A DNA stretch of 27,508 bases, from positions 1 to 27,508 of the IMG/VR virus record IMGVR_UViG_3300043465_000265. One strand, written 5' to 3'. The notes beneath the pieces were generated by a model that was given only the letters and a program-made list of their open reading frames with translations, did not search any database and was not told the DNA's origin. Numbering within the stretch: the first letter of the stretch is position 1; the number at the start of each line of letters is the position of its first letter. The DNA is from a virus. The position numbers and the translations under genes were made by a program. Positions 1 to 5,274 of the stretch are shown here, in pieces.

Positions 1-85
1 TCCGATAAGCGTCTGCCTGTCCTAATCCGTCAGCGATGCCTTGAGCGAATGCTTCCTGCTTTGCGGTTAGTTTAACATCAGCCAT
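1..85 (-). CDS. Terminase small subunit, N-terminal fragment (TerS)
   Basis: Only the first 28 codons are in the window; the gene continues past base 1. The visible peptide begins MADVKLTAKQEAFAQGIADG and continues with LGQADAYR. This is the LTxKQ..F......G....AYR start typical of phage terminase small subunits, the DNA-recognition part of the packaging motor. The ATG at 85 overlaps the stop of the upstream ParB-methyltransferase gene by 8 bp, so the two are probably translationally coupled. The large subunit would be expected further left. Family call is good but made on a short fragment. Confidence 0.8.
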   Translation of the reverse strand, partial: MADVKLTAKQEAFAQGIADGLGQADAYR

Positions 86-1295
86 TGAATGCCTCACCTG
101 TCTCAGCGTGAACAGCTTTCTGCCCAGTGAAGTCCTGCCAACGCTTGATGATTACGTCACAGTATTTTGGGTCTAGTTCTATCATTGCACAATCGCGTCC
201 TGTTTTTTCACAGGCAATAAGTGTTGAGCCAGAGCCTCCAAAAAAATCAACAACCAAGGATTTTGCATTAGACGCAATTAGTAGTTGGTTTTCAATCATA
301 GCAACAGGCTTCATGGTTGGATGCGGAGTTGAGTTCTCGCGTCCATGCTCCAGCAACTTCGAATACGAAACTCCAGAAATAGCGTTGTTCCAGATGGCAG
401 ACTTACGGAAAACCAAAAGGTATTCCATGTCTGGACGGTATTGTCCTCCTAGCGGAATTGCATTTGGTTTTTTCCAGAACAAGATATTGAACGCATATCC
501 ATTCTGCACTCCCCAATTTAGGTAGTCAGGAACTAAATCCTTGTTGCAAAAAATGTATGCGTTCATCTTATTTTTTGGAAAGACAAGCGGAAGTCCAGCT
601 AAGAAAGCAACAGGGTCAAACTCACAGAGATGTGCAATGGCCTCTCCTAGTTTCGCTGCTGCACGACCAATTGGTTGGTTAGAGCCGCCAGTGGCATCCA
701 TTCTATAAGGCGGGTCAGTAAAGACCATGTCAGCCTTTCGGCCATCTATCAGCTTCTCAACTGCATCAACGCTTGTGCTATCCCCACACATCAATCTATG
801 ATTGCCCAGCACCCAAACGTCACCAAGAACGGTCTTTGGCGTTTCAGGCACTTCAGGAATAGCATCTTCGTCGGTAAGCCCTTCCGTTGGCTCTGGCTCC
901 ATCAATCCATCAAGGAATTTTTCGTCAAAGCCCAGCAAGTTAATATCGAAGTTCTCTAAGTTGAGGTCTTCAATCTCTGCCTTCAGCATATCCATGTCCC
1001 ACCCTGCGTTCAGGGCAAGCTGGTTGTCTGCTATCACTAGGGCGCGTTGCTGTGCCTTTGTCAGATGGTCAAGGATGATTGCTGGCACTTCTTCCATGCC
1101 AAGCTTTCTTGCTGCCAGTATTCGGCCATGCCCTGCAATGATGTCGTTTTTATCCGACACTAGAATAGGATTTGTCCACCCGAACTCTTTAATGCTGGCT
1201 GCTATCTGCGCCACCTGTGCATCGCTATGCGTGCGGCTGTTGGCGGCGTATGGAATTAAATCTGCGACTAGGCGCGTTTCAATCTTTGGTGTCAT
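78..1295 (-). CDS. ParB-domain DNA adenine/cytosine-N4 methyltransferase
   Basis: Fusion of an N-terminal ParB/Srx-type domain (about residues 5-95, with GHGR at 55-58) to an amino-methyltransferase. The catalytic DPPY is at 194-197, HPTMKP at 325-330 and the SAM-binding FFGGSG at 351-356. The order DPPY before FxGxG is the beta-class arrangement, the class that also contains CcrM. It should methylate an exocyclic amino group of A or C in phage or host DNA; the target site cannot be read from sequence. I chose the ATG at 1295 because GGAAG lies 5 nt upstream; an in-frame TTG at 1307 would add four residues but has no ribosome site. The gene overlaps terS by 8 bp. ParB-methylases near terminase genes are common in phages and may protect DNA or influence packaging. 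Confidence 0.93.
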   Translation of the reverse strand: MTPKIETRLVADLIPYAANSRTHSDAQVAQIAASIKEFGWTNPILVSDKNDIIAGHGRILAARKLGMEEVPAIILDHLTKAQQRALVIADNQLALNAGWDMDMLKAEIEDLNLENFDINLLGFDEKFLDGLMEPEPTEGLTDEDAIPEVPETPKTVLGDVWVLGNHRLMCGDSTSVDAVEKLIDGRKADMVFTDPPYRMDATGGSNQPIGRAAAKLGEAIAHLCEFDPVAFLAGLPLVFPKNKMNAYIFCNKDLVPDYLNWGVQNGYAFNILFWKKPNAIPLGGQYRPDMEYLLVFRKSAIWNNAISGVSYSKLLEHGRENSTPHPTMKPVAMIENQLLIASNAKSLVVDFFGGSGSTLIACEKTGRDCAMIELDPKYCDVIIKRWQDFTGQKAVHAETGEAFNG

Positions 1296-1365
1296 CTCAG
1301 CTTCCAATAAGGTCTGGTGAAAACCTTTTAGAGCATCTTATTCACTGTGTCCATAATGTATGAAG

Positions 1366-1617
1366 TCAACTATCCACTTCGTATCGATTGAAGGCTTTGG
1401 CTTCCACTTCGAGAAGCTTTGCGAGATAGTGCTGGCATTTTTTTAAATCTTGCGTGCCATTCTTGTCACGATAGCGTGCGAGATATTTTATGCAGTTGCC
1501 TTGCAGATAACCTGCGAAAGCTTCTGGCGACATCCAGGATTCCATTGCTTCCCAAGGCTGAACGCTTTTGGATGCGTAATGGTCTCCGCCTACCTGATGT
1601 GAATTAATATTCTCCAT
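1366..1617 (-). CDS. DUF3310 small phage protein
   Basis: 83 residues. The pattern GGDHY near the N-terminus, then GYLQGNCIKYLARYRDKNG and a following DLKKCQHYLAKLLE, matches the DUF3310 family (nucleotide-kinase-like small phage proteins of unknown biochemical role). Two adjacent ATGs occur at 1620 and 1617; a strong GAGGAGG site is 3 nt from the first and 6 nt from the second, so 1617 is preferred. The start overlaps the end of the upstream HTH gene by 14 bp. The N-terminal extension to 1650 is not needed and lacks a better start. Confidence 0.85.
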   Translation of the reverse strand: MENINSHQVGGDHYASKSVQPWEAMESWMSPEAFAGYLQGNCIKYLARYRDKNGTQDLKKCQHYLAKLLEVEAKAFNRYEVDS

Positions 1618-1828
1618 CATCTTCCTCCTCATCGTAATCAAAGGGATCATAGCCTTTTAGCATTGCATCTACTGCAACCATGATTGGCCCAGTAATACGC
1701 ACCTTGCCAGCTTCCATCTTGCGAATGGTTGTGCCGCCATTGTCAGGCGATAGGCGGAGAGCGTCCGCCATCTCGTTTACGCTGTAACCCATGCTATTAC
1801 GGGCAAGCTTTAGCTTTGCTGGCGTCAT
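1604..1828 (-). CDS. Small Cro/CI-type helix-turn-helix protein
   Basis: 74 residues. Residues about 4-60 (KLARNSMGYSVNEMADALRL ... GTTIRKMEAGKVRITG) fit an XRE-like helix-turn-helix; the tail is very acidic (YDEEEDDGEY). The ATG at 1828 shares ATGA with the stop of the DnaA-like gene, which supports this start over the longer reading frame to 1954. It probably binds DNA, but it lies inside an operon of nucleotide and packaging genes, not beside a classical switch. Its operator is unknown. Confidence 0.8.
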   Translation of the reverse strand: MTPAKLKLARNSMGYSVNEMADALRLSPDNGGTTIRKMEAGKVRITGPIMVAVDAMLKGYDPFDYDEEEDDGEY

Positions 1829-2073
1829 GCTTCTTCCATCTCTGCTGCCGCTGCCATCTTCTGCAGTGAGTGAACAATGGTGCTGTGATCGCGGTTCATA
1901 ATTCTTCCAATCTCTGTGGTTGAATAGCCCTTGCCTCTCATCCACACAACGCATTTCCGCCTTACTTCTACCAATGGCTTCAGTTTGCTTCTGCCTAGAA
2001 TGTCTTCAAGTGTGTAACCGTGTAATTCTGCAATGGCATCAATCTCTGCTAAATTACGTTCTCTGGGCGTCAT
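1825..2073 (-). CDS. DnaA domain-IV-like DNA-binding protein
   Basis: 82 residues and no ATPase domain. Residues 35-72 carry the DnaA C-terminal signature TEIGRIMNRDHSTIVHSL. In DnaA the DHS/T residues read the DnaA box inside a helix-turn-helix, so this is a free-standing domain IV. It could bind DnaA boxes and compete with host DnaA, or mark the phage origin; this is inference. ATGA overlaps with both neighbours (2070-2073 and 1825-1828) place it in the middle of a coupled operon. A perfect DnaA box occurs in this window at 5496-5504. Confidence 0.88.
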   Translation of the reverse strand: MTPRERNLAEIDAIAELHGYTLEDILGRSKLKPLVEVRRKCVVWMRGKGYSTTEIGRIMNRDHSTIVHSLQKMAAAAEMEEA

Positions 2074-2366
2074 GAGGCTTCCTTGTGGAAAATTCCGTCA
2101 ATCATTTTGCCCTTACGGTCTTTGATTTCCTGCCATGCGCCATCGATGCAATCCTCAATCTGCATACCGTTCTGTGCAGCCATAATGGTTAGCACGACAA
2201 CCATATCTCCAATTGCGTCCGCAAACTCTATGTCGTTCTTTTTAGCGATAGCGTTAGCCAGTTCCCCAGCTTCCTCGATCAGCTTTACGAATTGGCTTTT
2301 CAGGTCGCTTCCTTTGATTAGGTTGCGGTCTTCAGCCCAGCCACGAATTAAATCTGCATACAGCAT
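2070..2366 (-). CDS. MazG-like nucleotide pyrophosphohydrolase
   Basis: 98 residues, a single all-alpha MazG-like domain. The metal-binding pattern appears as KLIEEAGELANAI (E31, E32, E35) followed by EFADAIGDMVVVLTIMA (E47, D50, D54). Enzymes of this family hydrolyse NTPs or dNTPs to NMP plus pyrophosphate, for housecleaning or for lowering (p)ppGpp during infection. The ATG overlaps the stop of the upstream membrane-peptide gene as TAATG, and the 3' end overlaps the DnaA-like gene as ATGA. The substrate cannot be predicted. Confidence 0.88.
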   Translation of the reverse strand: MLYADLIRGWAEDRNLIKGSDLKSQFVKLIEEAGELANAIAKKNDIEFADAIGDMVVVLTIMAAQNGMQIEDCIDGAWQEIKDRKGKMIDGIFHKEAS

Positions 2367-2566
2367 TAGATTGTGTCCTTTTTGACAAAGCGGCCTGTCT
2401 TGGAATCACGCAGTGAAGCGTTGCGTTTCAAGGATAGCAATTCGGCTGCATCGTGCGTCCACATGGCTTGCCAAAATTGGCGGTCTCTATGCGTCATCCA
2501 TAGGACAAACAGTGTCATGGCTTCCAGAGCCAGCAGCGCAATGATTGCAATTTCATATTGGTTCAT
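2366..2566 (-). CDS. Small single-pass membrane protein, unknown
   Basis: 66 residues. Residues 6-24 (IAIIALLALEAMTLFVLWM) form one hydrophobic segment, followed by a basic, polar tail ending SKTGRFVKKDTI. I do not recognise the family. It is the first gene of the leftward operon, with GGAG 7 nt before ATG. The shared promoter-like element at 2612-2652 lies about 50-85 bp upstream. Being first in an operon of nucleotide and DNA-binding genes suggests an early or middle function, but nothing in the sequence says which. Confidence 0.7.
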   Translation of the reverse strand: MNQYEIAIIALLALEAMTLFVLWMTHRDRQFWQAMWTHDAAELLSLKRNASLRDSKTGRFVKKDTI

Positions 2567-2611
2567 TTTCAGTCTCCATATTGGCGGGGAAAATTCCCTT
2601 GCTGAAATTTA

Positions 2612-2652
2612 TTCGTAAACTTGGTGATTTTATATGTAAAGCACTTTTTTCA
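2612..2652 (-). promoter_or_regulatory. Promoter of the leftward operon, with shared 18-nt element
   Basis: On the minus strand TGAAAAAAGTGCTTTACA (2652-2635) is identical to a copy on the plus strand at 8649-8666. TTTACA serves as -35; 17 nt later is TACGAA (2617-2612), a weak -10. The A-run directly upstream resembles an UP element. It lies just upstream of the membrane-peptide gene and downstream of the terminator, the correct place to start the 2566-to-terminase operon. Confidence 0.65.
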
Positions 2653-2672
2653 ATTAAATATCATGGGCAAAT

Positions 2673-2713
2673 AAAAAGGCCGGACACCTTGCAGCGCAGT
2701 CCAGCCTTTTTTT
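2673..2713. terminator. Bidirectional intrinsic terminator
   Basis: AAAAAGGC-C-GGAC at 2674-2685 pairs with GTCC-A-GCCTTTTT at 2699-2711, leaving a 13-nt loop and one C/A mismatch. A T run follows on the plus strand (2707-2713), and the A run at 2673-2677 gives a T run on the minus strand. It separates the replication operon ending at 2827 from the promoter of the next leftward operon. Confidence 0.8.
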
Positions 2714-2749
2714 ATATTATACTGGACGCGTTGCACCGCAGTCCAGCCT
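2682..2749. repeat. Imperfect tandem repeat of two hairpins
   Basis: The 26-nt blocks 2682-2707 and 2724-2749 differ at only three positions, and their starts are 42 bp apart. Each is GGAC...TTGCA-S-CGCAGTCCAGCCT. The first is the core of the terminator. The second forms CTGGAC/GTCCAG (2722-2727 with 2741-2746), extended by GCG/CGC across a one-base bulge, but lacks a T run. The rest of the 2567-2826 gap is A/T-rich sequence with no coding potential that I can see. Confidence 0.8.
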
Positions 2750-2826
2750 CAAGAGCGTCACAAAGCTTGGCAGCGAAGTAACAAATAATTTGTAAATCAA
2801 AGCAAAATTAATAGCAACCATTTTTC

Positions 2827-3003
2827 TCAATTTTTCTGCCGTTTTGCGTGCGCGATGGCTTCAAGCGCCCAGGCTTCCGGCGCTCCTACATAGCGTCCTT
2901 TGGCCCAGTGCTTGCGTATGTCATCCATCGATAACTTCCCAGCTTGATACCTGATCAGGTCGCACATTAGATTCGTTGCGGCGCTTCCGTCAGCCTTGGT
3001 CAC
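2827..3003 (-). CDS. Small unknown protein closing the replication operon
   Basis: 58 residues, starting with GTG at 3003 that overlaps the upstream stop by the four bases GTGA. The sequence (LIRYQAGKLSMDDIRKHWAK, then APEAWALEAIAHAKRQ) looks helical and basic at the end. I do not recognise a family. The exact GTGA coupling and the operon context support a real gene. It is the last gene before the terminator at 2673-2713. Confidence 0.65.
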   Translation of the reverse strand: MTKADGSAATNLMCDLIRYQAGKLSMDDIRKHWAKGRYVGAPEAWALEAIAHAKRQKN

Positions 3004-3581
3004 CTGACAATATACTCCCCATCCACAATGCGAAGGTAGCCACGATCTTCAGCAATCCGCAACCAACGCTCTGGCTTGTCTGTCAGATCGACAGGCTCAC
3101 GGCATCGCAGCGACATAATAAATTCCTCGAACCTTGCTTGCGTGTTATTCAAACAAATACGAAGCGCCTTGTCCTTTTTGGTTGTTCGCGGCGTGTAGCT
3201 ATCCAATATCTGTAAGCACTGGCGCGGCGTCGGGAACCAATCAAGCTCTTTGCAGACGCGCTCAGTCATGTAGCTAAGGGCTTCTTTCGTGTAGCCGCCA
3301 AGAATCCTGGCATAGACTGCTGTACGCATCTGTCCGCTTTGCTCGTCTGTGTTCTTGCTTGGCAGGGTCGCCTCAATAAACTGAAGCTGCTTGGCAAGCT
3401 CTTTGGTTTCGACTGGGATGTTCTCGACAGGCATCGCTAAGGCAATCGATCGCAACTCATCGCATTCTGCTATTGTAAGCTCAGAACGGCTCATCAGTTC
3501 GTCCATCCGCGACGTATCGAAGTGCTGCGGCAAAGCCGTTTTGGTTTCCATGTTGATTAGTTGTCCGATTTGCTGTGCCAT
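3000..3581 (-). CDS. Possible replication protein (lambda P-position), unknown family
   Basis: 193 residues, mostly helical. The central part (AVYARILGGYTKEALSYMTE, then KELDWFPTPRQCLQILD) resembles segments found in phage replisome or helicase-loader-position proteins, but I cannot name a family. It directly follows an O-like winged-helix gene, the place of lambda P, so a role in loading the host helicase is inference only. The ATG at 3581 has AGGAA 8 nt upstream but gives a 101-bp overlap with the O-like gene. An internal ATG at 3494 would reduce this to 14 bp. The start is therefore uncertain; the body of the gene is not. Confidence 0.65.
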   Translation of the reverse strand: MAQQIGQLINMETKTALPQHFDTSRMDELMSRSELTIAECDELRSIALAMPVENIPVETKELAKQLQFIEATLPSKNTDEQSGQMRTAVYARILGGYTKEALSYMTERVCKELDWFPTPRQCLQILDSYTPRTTKKDKALRICLNNTQARFEEFIMSLRCREPVDLTDKPERWLRIAEDRGYLRIVDGEYIVR

Positions 3582-4137
3582 TTTTAAATTTCCTGCTGTT
3601 TAAAACCCAAGTAGACCAAGCATCTTGCCAATTTTTGAATTTATTACCTCGCGATCGATGATAGGCAATAAACGCTTCCAAAGTTGTAACGTATATTCCT
3701 GGAGGCCAACTATCAACGATATCACGGCTTGCGCTGCCAATCTTAAAACTCATTGGCTGCCAATCATCTGGCATCTCATGTGCGCTTATATTTTTCTTAA
3801 TGATGGTTCTTGATGGTTTGTCCGCAGCCACTGCGGGGGTGTTTGCAGTTCTCTGCGGGGGTGCAATATCTGCGGTGGCGCAATCTGTGCGGGGGTGAAC
3901 ATAATAGTTACATCCCTTTCCGCGCACTTCTTTGCGTGTCAAATGGCCAGCATCCACAAGCTGCTTTATGACGCCTTGAATAGTACGCTCACCCTTGCTG
4001 CATTTCTTTGCCAGCGTTGCCATAGAAGGCCAGCAATGCCCTTCATCGTTGGCAGAATCCGCCAAAGCAAGAAGCACAATCTTTTGGCTATCCGGTAGGT
4101 CAATGGCCCACACATCCGTCATGACACGGACACTCAT
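3481..4137 (-). CDS. O-like replication initiator/adaptor with N-terminal winged helix
   Basis: 218 residues. Residues about 8-80 form a winged helix-turn-helix of the phage replication-protein type (QKIVLLALADSANDEGHCWP, SMATLAKKC, ERTIQGVIKQLVDAGHLTRK). A flexible Ala/Pro/Thr linker follows (about 85-115), then a C-terminal segment with TLEAFIAYHRSRGNKFKNWQ and a typical glycine-rich, charged end. Such proteins bind the phage origin and recruit replication factors. The start shares ATGA with the stop of the DUF559 nuclease gene. The origin itself may lie inside or near this gene, as in lambda, but I found no clear iterons. Confidence 0.8.
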   Translation of the reverse strand: MSVRVMTDVWAIDLPDSQKIVLLALADSANDEGHCWPSMATLAKKCSKGERTIQGVIKQLVDAGHLTRKEVRGKGCNYYVHPRTDCATADIAPPQRTANTPAVAADKPSRTIIKKNISAHEMPDDWQPMSFKIGSASRDIVDSWPPGIYVTTLEAFIAYHRSRGNKFKNWQDAWSTWVLNSRKFKNGTANRTTNQHGNQNGFAAALRYVADGRTDEPF

Positions 4138-4700
4138 TGTACAGCACCCAAACGCACATCATTATTCGTATTTAAATTAAAAATTATTTCCTCAACGCAA
4201 GCGTGTGGGTCTGCCCATATTTCGCTGCCAGTAAAGCGTAAAACTTTAAAATCTAAACCCTGAAAAAAGCGGTCACGTTTTTTATCTCTAGCAGCCTGTT
4301 CTTTTGTTTTTTCGTGAAAGTCGTGACCATCGCATTCAACAACAATAATTTTTGGTTCAGCAATTTCAAAAGGGCAAGAGCAATCAAAAATTAAAAAATC
4401 AACGCGATAGCGACCTACATCCATTTGCTGATGGACATAAATAGTTTCTTGATTGGGATTTTTGCTCAATCTGGATGTGCCCATCATTTGCATCTGAAAA
4501 AAATCTGTCTGCAATGATTGAGCGTATAATGCTGCAAAAAGCAGTTGCTCAATTGGGCTTTCGCAAAATCGATCGTAACATTCAAAATCTTCTAACAACT
4601 GAACAGCCTGATGATTGATGCAGTCGTTTAAGATTTTGTTGACTTTAGGGCATGACGCAAACTCTTGCGTAATGGTTCTCTGGCGTGTAATACTATTCAC
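4134..4700 (-). CDS. DUF559/Vsr-like PD-(D/E)XK endonuclease
   Basis: 188 residues. An N-terminal helical part with ESPIEQLLFAALY (E51) is followed by VDFLIFD (D101), IIVVECDGHDFH (E122, D124) and the DUF559-like tail RDKKRDRFFQGLDFKVLRFT. This is the order of acidic residues in the PD-(D/E)XK fold. It probably cuts DNA; whether it is a homing-type nuclease or a replication/repair enzyme is open. The start is GTG at 4700, chosen for the strong AAGGAGG site 7 nt upstream. The coding sequence looks richer in A/T than its neighbours, which may point to separate acquisition. It overlaps the O-like gene by ATGA. Confidence 0.82.
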   Translation of the reverse strand: MNSITRQRTITQEFASCPKVNKILNDCINHQAVQLLEDFECYDRFCESPIEQLLFAALYAQSLQTDFFQMQMMGTSRLSKNPNQETIYVHQQMDVGRYRVDFLIFDCSCPFEIAEPKIIVVECDGHDFHEKTKEQAARDKKRDRFFQGLDFKVLRFTGSEIWADPHACVEEIIFNLNTNNDVRLGAVQ

Positions 4701-4730
4701 AGCGATGCCTCCTTGATCTAGGCGTTGTTA

Positions 4731-4772
4731 GAGCGGGTTGAGTGCCTTTCCTCTCTTGGGCACTCCCCGCTC
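4731..4772. other. Strong 14-bp stem-loop upstream of the replication genes
   Basis: GAGCGGG (4731-4737) and GAGTGCC (4740-4746) pair exactly with GGCACTC (4759-4765) and CCCGCTC (4766-4772). The only interruption is a TT bulge, and the loop is 12 nt. No T run follows on either strand, so a simple intrinsic terminator is unlikely. It lies 31 nt before the GTG of the DUF559 gene. In the minus-strand transcript its loop exposes a purine-rich AGAGAGGAAA. It may be an attenuator, an RNA-stability element or part of an origin. Confidence 0.75.
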
Positions 4773-4822
4773 GCTCTTACATAACTCAGAATCCGCATTT
4801 GTAAAAGCATTTTATGGCAGCG

Positions 4823-4852
4823 TTGACAGCCAATACGCTGATAGCGTATTCT
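4823..4852 (+). promoter_or_regulatory. Strong plus-strand promoter inside the leftward control region
   Basis: TTGACA (4823-4828, full -35 consensus), an 18-bp spacer, then TATTCT (4847-4852, four of six matches to TATAAT). It points against the surrounding leftward operon. No credible plus-strand gene follows; the transcript would reach a terminator about 80 nt later. Confidence 0.75.
4832..4850. promoter_or_regulatory. Operator-like palindrome over the promoter
   Basis: AATACGCT-GAT-AGCGTATT is a perfect inverted repeat with 8-bp arms and a 3-bp centre. It covers most of the promoter spacer and the first four bases of the -10. Flanking ACAG and CTGT extend it imperfectly. The position fits a repressor site; the Cro-like protein at 5271-5477 is one candidate binder. 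Confidence 0.7.
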
Positions 4853-4858
4853 GTGCGG

Positions 4859-4937
4859 ATTGGTACCTCCTTACCGAAACGGACTTGGGTGGTGTTTGGA
4901 TTGGGCTTTCTCGGTCGCACCACCCATTTTTATTTTG
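4859..4937 (+). ncRNA. Predicted ~78-nt counter-transcribed sRNA (OOP-position)
   Basis: Predicted from a promoter at 4823-4852 and a terminator at 4886-4937. The transcript carries a small hairpin GGUA-CCUCCU-UACC (4862-4875) that presents an anti-Shine-Dalgarno loop, then the terminator stem. CCUCCUU is complementary over 7 bases to the AAGGAGG of the DUF559 gene at 4700. The 3' end overlaps the last few codons of the DUF1064 gene on the other strand. Lambda OOP RNA (about 77 nt) sits in the same kind of place, between the Cro side and the O gene. The 5' end is an estimate from promoter spacing. Confidence 0.6.
4886..4937 (+). terminator. Intrinsic terminator of the predicted sRNA
   Basis: TGGGTGGTG (4886-4894) pairs perfectly with CACCACCCA (4918-4926), with a 23-nt loop, followed by TTTTTATTTTG (4927-4937). 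It is directional: the minus-strand reading has no T run after the stem. It overlaps the 3' end of the DUF1064 gene (stop at 4930-4932). Confidence 0.82.
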
Positions 4938-5274
4938 TCTCACGAAGATCGTGATGCGGGAATAGCGCCTTAAAGACAGCGCGGCGCAAGGGCCAATCCC
5001 TGACAACGACTCCCTTAACGTCCTCAGTCACCAGCATTCCGTTTTCGACATATTCGAAATCAGATTTGTAACCAACGCGCCTGCCATTGGAATGTTTAAG
5101 CTGGCGTCCATTGATTACGAACCAGTATTGCGGGTGGATCATCAAGTCACTTATCTCTCCAGCAGCTTCCAGTGCGTGCAGTTCATTGCAGCGTATAGCC
5201 TCCCGTTTGCTGTCATGGGTGTGACCAGCATTGCATTGCGATTTGACAGCACGATATTTTCCGAAGCGCCTCAT
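4930..5274 (-). CDS. DUF1064 putative nuclease
   Basis: 114 residues. The start KYRAVKS...HDSKREAIRCNELHALEAAG, then GEISDLMIHPQY, DFEYVENG (D72) and TEDVKG (E84, K87), is the DUF1064 pattern. This phage family is thought to have a restriction-endonuclease-like, Holliday-junction-resolvase-type fold. It would act on phage DNA during replication or recombination. Its ATG overlaps the stop of the Cro-like gene by ATGA (5271-5274), so it is co-expressed with the regulator. The 3' end overlaps the opposite-strand terminator of the predicted sRNA. Confidence 0.85.
   Translation of the reverse strand: MRRFGKYRAVKSQCNAGHTHDSKREAIRCNELHALEAAGEISDLMIHPQYWFVINGRQLKHSNGRRVGYKSDFEYVENGMLVTEDVKGVVVRDWPLRRAVFKALFPHHDLRETK

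Noticed and set aside
802-1320. 172-codon plus-strand frame opposite the methyltransferase
   Set aside because: Ser/Arg-rich antisense shadow of a well-recognised gene; no ribosome site or family match.
1345-1365. TTGACT-like -35 upstream of the methyltransferase
   Set aside because: No -10 at a proper distance; operon overlaps make an extra promoter unnecessary.
2567-2826. Possible attachment site made of the two related hairpins
   Set aside because: No integrase or excisionase is visible and the repeats are imperfect; a terminator explains the first copy.
3895-4180. Short plus-strand frames opposite the O-like gene
   Set aside because: No ribosome sites and no recognisable sequence; shadows of the minus-strand gene.
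4738-4965. Plus-strand reading frame of 75 codons through the non-coding control segment
   Set aside because: It crosses the stem-loop, the promoter and the terminator, has no ribosome site, and its sequence looks like nothing known. The opposite frame at 4812-5006 fails for the same reasons.
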